Of a stretch of DNA of 64,000 bases, positions 8,895-17,164 are shown in pieces. This DNA is from Candidatus Ichthyocystis hellenicum (GTDB lineage: Bacteria > Pseudomonadota > Gammaproteobacteria > Burkholderiales > 2013Ark19i), in NCBI RefSeq assembly GCF_001460935.1, contig NZ_LN906597.1, forward strand, positions 99,693 through 163,692, given 5' to 3'. Positions within the stretch are counted from its first letter, which is position 1; every line of letters begins with the position of its first letter. The notes under the pieces are model-generated. The model searched no databases. It saw only the letters and a list, made by a program, of their open reading frames with translations, and was not told the origin of the DNA. The translations under genes were made by a program, and so were the position numbers.

Positions 8895-8945
8895 AAATCG
8901 TTTTTAATAGATGAAAATATAAATATTCACATAAGTAAGACGCAT

Positions 8946-8983
8946 ATGAAATCACATAAAAAGGACAATAAACATGATTTCAT
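8946..8983 (+). promoter_or_regulatory. Start-codon hairpin, copy 1
   Basis: ATGAAATCA (8946-8954) is the exact reverse complement of TGATTTCAT (8975-8983), which covers the last two bases of the start codon and codons 2 to 4. The 20-base loop holds the AAAAAGGAC ribosome site. The same 9-bp stem sits at the same place before the paralogue at 13662. It could mask the start codon in the mRNA. The left arm is also the start of a micro-frame beginning MKSH in both copies. Confidence 0.5.
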
Positions 8984-11847
8984 CACCTACAGGAAATATG
9001 AAAAGTAATAATTACACTGATTTGGGTGATGAAGGTACCCAGGAATCATTATTCAACAAAGATGAAATTTTTTCATCTCCCTGCCTTAAAATGTGCCTTA
9101 ACATATTAGAGTCAGAATTTGCCTCCCCCCAAAAAGCAGAAGAAGAACTCATAAATGTAATGGAAACCATCGATGAATCATACAAAGATGTAACAGCATT
9201 ATCTAGTAGATACAACCATCCAGAAACAACTATGGCACGCTATGATCAATCAAGATTTGAATTTTCACTCAATAAACTATACAAAGACATATTCACTAGA
9301 GATAATACCGAAGATTCATTTGCCAAACTTTGGTTTAGCAGAAATTTTACTATGACCGAAAATAGACAAAAAGTGGAATTTGTAGACTCCTTTTGTTCAT
9401 TAATCAAATCTGCAGAAAATTTATACTCATCAAAACCACCAAGTAGAGATAAATATCTTACTGTTGTACCTGAAAAAGAATTTCAAGAATCATATCTAAA
9501 TTTAGTAAGATCATTAAGCCATTACAATGATGAATCAATATCACCAGAAAATGAAAAAAAAATAACAGACAATTTAAAAAAAATGTACTTCCTTTTCTTC
9601 CCTGATACCAATCAAAGAGAGTATACAAATTGGATAAGTAAAAATCTCACTGGAACATCAGAAAAAAAAATGGATTTTGCAATTCAAGTAATTGATAAAT
9701 GCAAGCAGGCTAAATCTGATGCTGAAAAAATGATTAGTATTAAAACTGAAGGATTCTCTGGGGAAAAGTTCTCAAAATTAGCTACATTTCTTTGTGAAGA
9801 ACTAAGCAATATTAATGGAAACATGATAGATAGCGACACATCAGAATATATTTTATATTCTCTATTGGAAAATAGCATTCCTAACTCAGATTTTCTTAAT
9901 TGCAATAAATCACCCAATCATCCAAAAGTAAATGGATTACAAAATCTTTTGTCTACCCATATAGGAAAATTGTATAAAAACCAATATGATAGAATTGGAA
10001 AAAATGAAGTTGCTGCGCTAATATCTGCTTTGGCTAACTCTACCGGAGAAATTCACCATTCTAATGAAGCAGAAAATTTTGTAAAACGTATTTCTGAAAG
10101 GTTTGATATTGAAGCATATACACTAGATGATATTTCTGGTCGCAATTTTTCTGAAGAAGCAAGTTTATTTTTATATTCACAGATTCCTAGCTCCATACGC
10201 AAAATGATGATCAATATCCTTAGTGAGCAATCACAAGGTAAATACACGATAAAAAATTTAGAAGAAAGTCTAAATTTAGCAATGGATGGAAAAGATGAGT
10301 TTTCAGCTATTATTCGTGACAATGTTAATAAATCATACCAGTACTCTGATGAATTATCAGGATTATTTTGCAGAAATATAATATCATCTTTAAAAACAAA
10401 AAGTATAGGGGCAGAAGATAGAAATTCGGTAACAGCAACAAGATTAACATCGGATAAATTAAAGGCGTTAATGGAATTTATAGTTAGCAATGGTGAATTA
10501 AAACCGGAAAACCCTCTATTCCAATCTTCCAAAGAATTAATAAGTGAAATTACATTTGATTTATCTCTTTTATCACCTGTACATGCACATAAAATTAGTA
10601 GTATATTGACCAACCTTGAACATCCTCAAGCAGAAGATGCCAAATCTATAGCCAACTTAATCACAGAAGAATCACTAAGCAGAGTAGCTTATATGTCTCT
10701 ACATAGCATTAAAGAAAAACTACTTTCATCCACAACTAATGAAGAAAAGTTTAAAAACTGGGAATCTGTATCTAGGAACATGCAAATAGAAATGTCTCAT
10801 ATTACTGAAGAGGAAAATGGCATAGAAAAAATAATTACCATAATATATGAAAAATTATCTACACAAGAACGTGAAGGTATTAAAAAAATATTATCTGACA
10901 TTAGTAAAGCTGAAAAAACACTTTCTCACATGGAAGAGCACTCTAGATCTTTTCTGTTAAAAGAGGTAAGAACATCATTAGATTTATGGAAAAAATCTTT
11001 TGGTATTAGTAGTGATGCAAGATCAAAATTATTAAGAAACCTTGAAAAACCTCAAAGTAAGTGGCAAAAAATAATATGTGACCACTTGAACTTGTACCAT
11101 CATAGAAAGTACAATTACTTTTACCAAGTAGACGGAACTCTTCCCCAGTCTACTTTTATGGTTGCTAAGAATAAATGCCTTCCCAACGTTAGTAATGGTA
11201 GCCAGCATCCTATTAACGTTGATGGTAAAGAATATATGATACCAGAAGCCTTGTGGCTCGATGCAAATCGCTCTACTTTCATTGTTCAGGACAAAACCAT
11301 CATGACTGATGGTGATGATGGAAATCAAATCTCTAGGGATGAACTAGCACTTAATAAAACTACAGCTATAATTAGGGAAATTAATAAATTATACTTAACA
11401 GATGAAGCACTAGCATCGCTTTTAGCGTTAATGAATCAAAATACTGCCGCCCAATTAGTACTTGCTATTCGACCTACTTCTATCTCAATGTTCCCAAAAG
11501 AAAGTGGCATCAGCAGCTCACCCTCTCTTAGCAAAGAAACAATATATTCGGCTAAAAAAACACAAGAAGGTTACTTAATTCTTACCTGTAGTATTTCTGG
11601 AGAGATTAAGGCTCTAGAAAAATTACCCGAAGGAATTTCCAAAGAAACAGATGATAGGAATTATTCAAGTGATACTGATATCATACCTCTACATGATCAA
11701 CAACTTCCTAATCTATCAGCAAATATGAAAGTAAGGATAAATGAAGATGGTACTGTAGATCTTCTTGACATTAGGCACATATTAACAGCTATTACCCCAG
11801 ATGTAATAGACGGCCTTATTGTGTCCTCTAAGAATCAGGATATGTGA
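8974..11847 (+). CDS. Large orphan family protein, copy 1 (957 residues)
   Basis: First of three paralogues (with 13662 and 17165) that align end to end by eye. Shared landmarks: Cys-containing N-terminal helix, SFAKLWFSRNFT (about 115-126), SAENLYSSK, EKMYFLFFPDT, FSGEKFSKLATFLCEEL, LYSQIPSSIRKMM, EHPQAEDAK, LWKKSFG, NYFYQVDGTLP, CLPNVSNG, LWLDANRSTFIVQDKTI, ALASLLALMNQNTAAQL, TIYSAKKTQEG, and a C-terminal SANMKVRINEDGTVDLLDI. The first 650 or so residues look all-helical; the rest is richer in beta-type sequence. There is no signal peptide, membrane helix or known catalytic motif. Start from the AAAAAGGAC ribosome site and the MIS start shared with 13662. Its own promoter and hairpin lie just upstream. 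Function unknown; an exported host-interaction role is inferred from context only. Confidence 0.8.
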   Translation: MISSPTGNMKSNNYTDLGDEGTQESLFNKDEIFSSPCLKMCLNILESEFASPQKAEEELINVMETIDESYKDVTALSSRYNHPETTMARYDQSRFEFSLNKLYKDIFTRDNTEDSFAKLWFSRNFTMTENRQKVEFVDSFCSLIKSAENLYSSKPPSRDKYLTVVPEKEFQESYLNLVRSLSHYNDESISPENEKKITDNLKKMYFLFFPDTNQREYTNWISKNLTGTSEKKMDFAIQVIDKCKQAKSDAEKMISIKTEGFSGEKFSKLATFLCEELSNINGNMIDSDTSEYILYSLLENSIPNSDFLNCNKSPNHPKVNGLQNLLSTHIGKLYKNQYDRIGKNEVAALISALANSTGEIHHSNEAENFVKRISERFDIEAYTLDDISGRNFSEEASLFLYSQIPSSIRKMMINILSEQSQGKYTIKNLEESLNLAMDGKDEFSAIIRDNVNKSYQYSDELSGLFCRNIISSLKTKSIGAEDRNSVTATRLTSDKLKALMEFIVSNGELKPENPLFQSSKELISEITFDLSLLSPVHAHKISSILTNLEHPQAEDAKSIANLITEESLSRVAYMSLHSIKEKLLSSTTNEEKFKNWESVSRNMQIEMSHITEEENGIEKIITIIYEKLSTQEREGIKKILSDISKAEKTLSHMEEHSRSFLLKEVRTSLDLWKKSFGISSDARSKLLRNLEKPQSKWQKIICDHLNLYHHRKYNYFYQVDGTLPQSTFMVAKNKCLPNVSNGSQHPINVDGKEYMIPEALWLDANRSTFIVQDKTIMTDGDDGNQISRDELALNKTTAIIREINKLYLTDEALASLLALMNQNTAAQLVLAIRPTSISMFPKESGISSSPSLSKETIYSAKKTQEGYLILTCSISGEIKALEKLPEGISKETDDRNYSSDTDIIPLHDQQLPNLSANMKVRINEDGTVDLLDIRHILTAITPDVIDGLIVSSKNQDM

Positions 11848-12464
11848 GTAATTAAAATAGATGCATAAGCATTACACAAACAAAAATAGAGCATAACAAC
11901 TGCTAGATGATAATTAAGATGATTGTATTAGAGCAAATAATTTAAATTTATTTAATTAACAAATATTGCAAATAAAATACTTATGATAATTAAATTAAAA
12001 ACAGTTAAACAACAAAAATATGTCCACCGACTTCGGGGGTAAGTAGTATTACGACAGTCATGAAGTCATAATAAAATTACAACCATCATGGGAAATAAAT
12101 CAAACCTATATACATCACAACAAAAATTATTAATAAAGATGGCAATTCTGCAGGCAAAAGCAGTATTAACACCAACTTCACCAACGCAAAGCATACCAAG
12201 AAATCTCAAGTTATAACATTGCTTGACAGTTATGACTTCACCTACATAAATACTTTAAGAATATGATTATACCTACATAACCATCAGTAAATAATGGCAA
12301 AAAAGCACTAAGCTATTATCCATGCATAATGACATCAAAAAATCACTTCATTAATTAATAACTATAGGAAAATTCTAATTCTTAATTAAAGCTCTAGATT
12401 GTATCCTATGTTGTATAAATACTTCAGATATCTGATAAAAAATAAAATAAGTTTTGGAGAAAAG
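11848..12464. other. Spacer between large gene copy 1 and the small gene
   Basis: 617 bases without a convincing gene. A 42-codon open stretch (12088-12216) has no ribosome site and begins just after a stop at 12061; it reads like a coding remnant (KMAILQAKAVLTPTSPTQS) but cannot be assigned. No RNA gene or terminator was recognised. Confidence 0.45.
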
Positions 12465-12833
12465 ATGAGAACAAATTCACCTTCGTTTACTAATGAAAAA
12501 GTAAAGGAAGAAACAACTGACGAGCCTGAACCAATGAGTACAAGTACACCTGATTCACCGAGCTCTACTAATGAAAATATGGGCAATCATCAATCTCCTT
12601 ACCTAGGTGTTACTACGGAATCAAAAATTGCCGTTGTTATGAAAACCACCAACCCTAGTAAATCAAAAATAAAACGAGAAAAAAGTATTGCCATTATGAG
12701 TATAGGCACACCTCAGACCAAGAGAGTTAGTACTATATATAAGGGATATAACCTAATTTATCCTAGTAACAACCATACTAATAAGACTGCCATGCTCCAT
12801 AGCTTGGGTCTGATTATTAGTTCTACGAAATAA
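12465..12833 (+). CDS. Small Ser/Thr/Pro-rich protein
   Basis: 122 residues when started at 12465, where TTTTGGAGAAAAG gives a good ribosome site; the upstream ATG at 12399 has none. The N-terminal half is acidic and Ser/Thr/Pro-rich with a small internal echo (SPSFTNEK / SPSSTNEN). The second half is basic (SKSKIKREKS) and ends near a hydrophobic LGLIISSTK. No signal peptide, membrane helix or known domain. It lies between two copies of the large family and shares their orientation. It could be a small secreted factor or a truncated larger protein; function unknown. Confidence 0.55.
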   Translation: MRTNSPSFTNEKVKEETTDEPEPMSTSTPDSPSSTNENMGNHQSPYLGVTTESKIAVVMKTTNPSKSKIKREKSIAIMSIGTPQTKRVSTIYKGYNLIYPSNNHTNKTAMLHSLGLIISSTK

Positions 12834-12858
12834 AAAGCAACCTAGAAGGAAATATAAA

Positions 12859-13002
12859 ATGATTTGTGGCAGCTCTACCCCAATTATTTGGCACCCAATT
12901 ATTTGGTGTCTTAGCTATATAAGAGGTCTCCACTTTCGTTATATTTACATGATAAGACGATTAATCAACATAAGAATCACAAATATTTGTGCACTGAAAT
13001 AA
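12859..13002 (+). CDS. Possible 47-residue micro-protein
   Basis: A short frame 25 bases after the previous stop, with AAGGA eight bases before the ATG. The product is hydrophobic and aromatic, then basic (PIIWHPIIW, then repeated Arg/Ile). The PIIW pair is encoded by two copies of the palindrome-like CCAATTATTTGG spaced by three bases, so the segment could equally be a non-coding repeat element. Real translation is unproven. Confidence 0.25.
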   Translation: MICGSSTPIIWHPIIWCLSYIRGLHFRYIYMIRRLINIRITNICALK

Positions 13003-13661
13003 TATAAATTAGAATCCTTGGACAAAAAAAATCAAAGCAACAAGTGAAAGAAAAAAATAGCGAGCAATAACAGTTTTACTTCATCATAGGTTAAAACTTA
13101 ACAATGACATCCTCACCGTAGTGCAATTTATCCAACTTCAGCGATTTTCATCACACATACCGTTAAAAAATTTACGATATAATTGCTTGTAAATTCTCAC
13201 AATTTGAAAGAAAATAGAAAAAATATATATTTATATATAAATTCAGAAAAATTATTACAAACCTAATTGCAATAAATTACCAACAATTCAAATAAAATAG
13301 GTATCAAGTTGATTTGCTAACATACATCAACGATCACATAGTATCCGCAGATAGTGTTAATTTAGAAAAAAATCAACCCCATTAATAATAAAACAACCAA
13401 AACAAACTACTTAATGAGTAATATTTATTATACTAACTCTTATTAATACGCATCAATATACAACAAAGTACTGACAAAAAACCATATCCTAGATAATAAT
13501 AATTGATTTAATATTGCAATTATCAAATTACAAACAAAATTACTTTTTCATTTAGTATAATGGGCCAACGTTACTGTTTCATTTCATATTTAACTAAAAT
13601 TACAAATAATTTACACGAACAAACTATATGAAATCACATGCATGGAGAGGATAAACTAAAC
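13003..13661. other. AT-rich spacer and leader of large gene copy 2
   Basis: About 660 bases with no gene seen. A perfect TATAAT lies at 13556-13561 but has no good -35 at the usual distance; if used, it would give a leader of roughly 95 bases. The last 35 bases carry the start-codon hairpin listed next. Confidence 0.45.
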
Positions 13662-13671
13662 ATGATTTCAT
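13628..13671 (+). promoter_or_regulatory. Start-codon hairpin, copy 2
   Basis: ATGAAATCA (13628-13636) pairs exactly with TGATTTCAT (13663-13671) over the start codon and codons 2 to 4. The 26-base loop contains the GGAGAGG ribosome site. Both arms are identical to those before 8974, while the loops differ in length and sequence. Confidence 0.5.
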
Positions 13672-16541
13672 TGCCCACAAGCAGCACAGGAGGCTATAGT
13701 TACGATACTTCAAATAGCTGCGGCGATCAAGAAGAATCACTTACTAACCAATGCAGGCACGAAAATGACGTATTATCGTGCCTTGATATCTTATCATCTG
13801 ACTTTACTTACATAGAAGAGGCAGAAAAAAACCTTGATTCCATAATTAAAGATATTGATAATTGTTACGAAAATGTAATTACATTGTCCCGCAAGTACAG
13901 TAACGTAGAAAAAACTATGGGAAATAGTGATCAAGTACTGTTTGAGAACAGTCTTAAAAATCTATATGACTCTCTATTCACTAAAGATACGCCTGAAAAT
14001 TCATTTGCAAAACTATGGTTTAGTAGAAATTTTGCTAATGCAAAAAATGAAAAAAGATTACAGTTCCTGGATGAATTTTTTTCATTAATAAAATCTGCAG
14101 AAAATCTATACTCATCAAAATCATTAGATACATCAAAAATTTACAATTATAGCCCAATTGTAACTGACCTAGAGTTTAAAAAATTGTATATGAATTTAAC
14201 AATAGCATTAACCGCATACAGGAATTTATCAACAGACCTAGAGGATGAAGAAGAAATAAAAAATGATTTAGAAAAAATGTATTTCCTGTTTTTTCCCGAT
14301 ACTGCAAATATAAACTATAAAAATTGGGTGGACAGAAATCTCACCGGATCATCAGAAAGAAAAATTAGATTCGTCACTGGAGCCATCGATATGTGCAAAA
14401 ACATTAAGTCAAACGATGAAGAAAAACTTAGAACTCACACTAGTTCATTCTCTGGAGAAAAATTTTCAAGATTAGTAGCTTTTATTTGTGAAGAGTTAAA
14501 TGATATTGGTAATAACTGCACAAGCGACACATTATCAGAATCTATCTTAGATTCATTAATAAAAAATAATATTCATAATCTAAATTTGTTCAAATGCAAA
14601 AAATCATCTAATATTCCAAAACTGAAACACTTACAAGATCTTTCATCTCAATGCATATGGAAATTATACAAAAACAATTATGATAAAATTGGAAAAGACA
14701 CTGTTAAGGCTCTAATATCTATCATAGCTACATCTGCCGGAAAAATTCATAATTCAAATGAGGCAGTAAGTTTCATAGATAAAATTTCTGTCACGTTAAA
14801 TCTTAAAACAATAAGTAATATCTCATGTCGAAGTCTTTCCGAAGAATCCAGCCTAGTTTTATATTCACAGATTCCCGAGTCAATACGCAAAGAAATGTTT
14901 AATATCCTTAGGTCTCAATCACAGAAAACATCGATGTTGGAGAAGTTAGAAGAAAAAATAAAATTAATGCTTAGGAGAAAAGATGAGTTATCAGATGTTA
15001 TTCGTAAAAACATCAGTGAGTCAAATATCCACACTGCAGAACTAGAGGGATTATTATGCGAATGTATGGTATCATCATTAAGACAAGAGAACGTTAGTAA
15101 CGATGGCAAAAACTTGGTCGTAGCGACACGTTTAACCTTAGATAAGTTAAAAGCACTAAGTAGATTTATTGAAAACAATGGCGGAATAGACATAGAAAAC
15201 CGCATATTCTCATCTACTAAAGATTTGCTTAGTAATATTGAATTTGAGTTTTCTCTTTCATCACCTAAAGTAGCACACGAAATTAGTACTATTTTAACTA
15301 GATTTGAACACCCTCAATCAGAATACGCTAAACAAAAATCAGATGAGATTATCCAGAAGTCAGAGAAGAGGATATATCATATGGCACTAGATGATATAAG
15401 AAATAGATTGCTTTCATCTAAAAATAATGAAGAAAAATTCAAATCATGGTTACATATAGCAAAAAAAATCGAGATAGAATCACACCATGTTACCGAAGGA
15501 AAAGAAGAAATAGAAAATTTACTTCTTTTCACAGCCAACGAACTATCAACACAAGAACTTAATGCAGTCAGAACTATGCTATACGATATCAACACTTCTT
15601 TGACAACACTTGAATTCATCAACAATCGCTGCCGATCTACAATAATAAAAGATACTATAAATTCGTTAAGTTTATGGAAAAAATCTTTTGGTGCAACTAA
15701 TAGCATGATGTTAGCTTTTTTTAGAATTCTTGAAAAACCTCAAGCAGAGTGGAAAAAAATAATATGTGAAATCCTAAACCTTTACTACAATGATGAACAT
15801 GATTATTTTTACCAAGTAAATGGACCCCTTCCTAATAAAGTGCTAATAAAATGTCAGGAACAATGCCTTCCCAACACCAGCAATGGAGTAAGTAATCATA
15901 TTAGAGTCAACGGAAAGGAATTTACAATTCCCCATTCGGTGTGGTTGGACATTACCCGTTCTATATTCATAGTCCAGGAAAAAACCATTGTAACTAATTA
16001 TGATAACAAAACAGGAGTTTCTCATAATGAAGTTACACATGCCAAAATCAAAGCCATGATAAAGGAAATTGATAAACTGAACATACCAAGTGAGGCACTA
16101 TCATCACTACTAGCACTTATGAATCAAAACACTGCAGCTCAATTATTAGATGCAGCTATGACAACATCCATCTGTATATTCCCAGAAGAAAGCAAACTAA
16201 GCAGCTCACCATCTATGAGCGAAAAGACAATTTACTCGGTAGTAAAAACACCAGAAGGAGAATTAATTCTAACTTGCAGCATACAGGGAAAAATTAAGGC
16301 CCTACAAAAATTACCCCAAGGCGTTTCCAGAAAAGTTGGCGATAAAAATTATCTAGAAGATGCTGAACCTATACCACTAAACATCAACAAACTTCCCGAC
16401 GGAAAGTTCCCCGATCAATCTGCAAATATGAAGATAAGGATAAATGATGACGGCACCGTAGAAATAATAGAAATCAGGCACCTGTTAACAAACATCACTC
16501 CATCCGTAGTAAACAACCTCATAGAGGCCGAGAATTACTAA
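13662..16541 (+). CDS. Large orphan family protein, copy 2 (959 residues)
   Basis: Paralogue of the 8974 and 17165 products over its full length, with the same landmarks in order: SFAKLWFSRNFA, SAENLYSSK, EKMYFLFFPDT, FSGEKFSRLVAFICEEL, LYSQIPESIRKEM, EHPQSEYAK, LWKKSFG, DYFYQVNGPLP, CLPNTSNG, VWLDITRSIFIVQEKTI, ALMNQNTAAQL and SANMKIRINDDGTVEIIEI. The start at 13662 (MISLPTSS) is preferred over 13638 because GGAGAGG precedes it and it lines up with MISSPTG of copy 1. No signal peptide or membrane helix. In several blocks it looks closer to copy 3 than to copy 1 (for example LEELEE/LEKLEE after SQKTSM). Function unknown. Confidence 0.8.
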   Translation: MISLPTSSTGGYSYDTSNSCGDQEESLTNQCRHENDVLSCLDILSSDFTYIEEAEKNLDSIIKDIDNCYENVITLSRKYSNVEKTMGNSDQVLFENSLKNLYDSLFTKDTPENSFAKLWFSRNFANAKNEKRLQFLDEFFSLIKSAENLYSSKSLDTSKIYNYSPIVTDLEFKKLYMNLTIALTAYRNLSTDLEDEEEIKNDLEKMYFLFFPDTANINYKNWVDRNLTGSSERKIRFVTGAIDMCKNIKSNDEEKLRTHTSSFSGEKFSRLVAFICEELNDIGNNCTSDTLSESILDSLIKNNIHNLNLFKCKKSSNIPKLKHLQDLSSQCIWKLYKNNYDKIGKDTVKALISIIATSAGKIHNSNEAVSFIDKISVTLNLKTISNISCRSLSEESSLVLYSQIPESIRKEMFNILRSQSQKTSMLEKLEEKIKLMLRRKDELSDVIRKNISESNIHTAELEGLLCECMVSSLRQENVSNDGKNLVVATRLTLDKLKALSRFIENNGGIDIENRIFSSTKDLLSNIEFEFSLSSPKVAHEISTILTRFEHPQSEYAKQKSDEIIQKSEKRIYHMALDDIRNRLLSSKNNEEKFKSWLHIAKKIEIESHHVTEGKEEIENLLLFTANELSTQELNAVRTMLYDINTSLTTLEFINNRCRSTIIKDTINSLSLWKKSFGATNSMMLAFFRILEKPQAEWKKIICEILNLYYNDEHDYFYQVNGPLPNKVLIKCQEQCLPNTSNGVSNHIRVNGKEFTIPHSVWLDITRSIFIVQEKTIVTNYDNKTGVSHNEVTHAKIKAMIKEIDKLNIPSEALSSLLALMNQNTAAQLLDAAMTTSICIFPEESKLSSSPSMSEKTIYSVVKTPEGELILTCSIQGKIKALQKLPQGVSRKVGDKNYLEDAEPIPLNINKLPDGKFPDQSANMKIRINDDGTVEIIEIRHLLTNITPSVVNNLIEAENY

Positions 16542-16907
16542 CATTACTCTTAAATAAATCTCACCCCAAGCACGGTATTATGTCATAACAAATTAAAATT
16601 AGTAGCATATAGTACAAAAAAACAGGAAATATGATACAACTAGCTATCACGATGGCGTTCTCAAACACCAAAGATTAATTTAATAAAAATTATTGATAAT
16701 TTTATTTTAATTAAAGAAGATATTTTTCAACGATTATAAGATAAAACATTGATGAAAAAACTTAAATCTGCAATTAATCACGCATTTATAGGAAATATTT
16801 CATATAAAATATCAACAAATATGCATTTTAATGGGGGAAATACTAAAAGTTATTAGCTCTGTATATTGCAGTTGCTTAAGATATTTTCATGAATAATTGA
16901 AAACACA
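16542..16907. other. AT-rich spacer before the 84-bp repeats
   Basis: No gene seen. GTATATTGCAG at 16861-16871 is the exact reverse complement of CTGCAATATAC at 17168-17178, which is codons 2 to 5 of the next gene. The two arms flank the whole repeat array. Confidence 0.45.
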
Positions 16908-17162
16908 AATAACACATACTTTTGATTAGACATAAAAATATAAATAGTATAAAAACAGAGCACGTAGTGCTAAATACAAGTTGGAAACCAAAATAATATG
17001 TACCTTTGATTAGACGCAAAAATATGAATGGCATAGAAACAAAGCACACATAGGGCCAAATGTAAATCAAAAACTCAAATAATACGTGCTTTTAATTAGA
17101 TGCAAAAATATAAATGGTATAGAAACAGAGCACATAGTGCCAAATGTACACAGAGGATACAG
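16908..17162 (+). repeat. Three tandem 84-86 bp repeats before large gene copy 3
   Basis: Units begin near 16908, 16992 and 17078 (anchors AATAACACAT, AATAATATGT, AATAATACGT) and share TTTGATTAGA, GCAAAAATATAAATGG and GAGCACATAGTGCCAAATGTA with scattered changes. Each unit has a promoter-like TTGATT or TTAATT hexamer followed 17 bases later by a TAGTAT/TGGTAT-type hexamer. The third unit runs into the ribosome site of the gene. The array may have multiplied a promoter. Confidence 0.75.
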
Positions 17163-17164
17163 AC

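Noticed and set aside
10053-10613. 186-residue minus-strand frame inside the 957-residue gene
   Set aside because: Long shadow frame; the plus-strand frame is supported by two full-length paralogues.
16908-17162. CRISPR array
   Set aside because: Units of 84-86 bp are contiguous and diverged, with no constant repeat and variable spacer pattern, and there are no cas genes.
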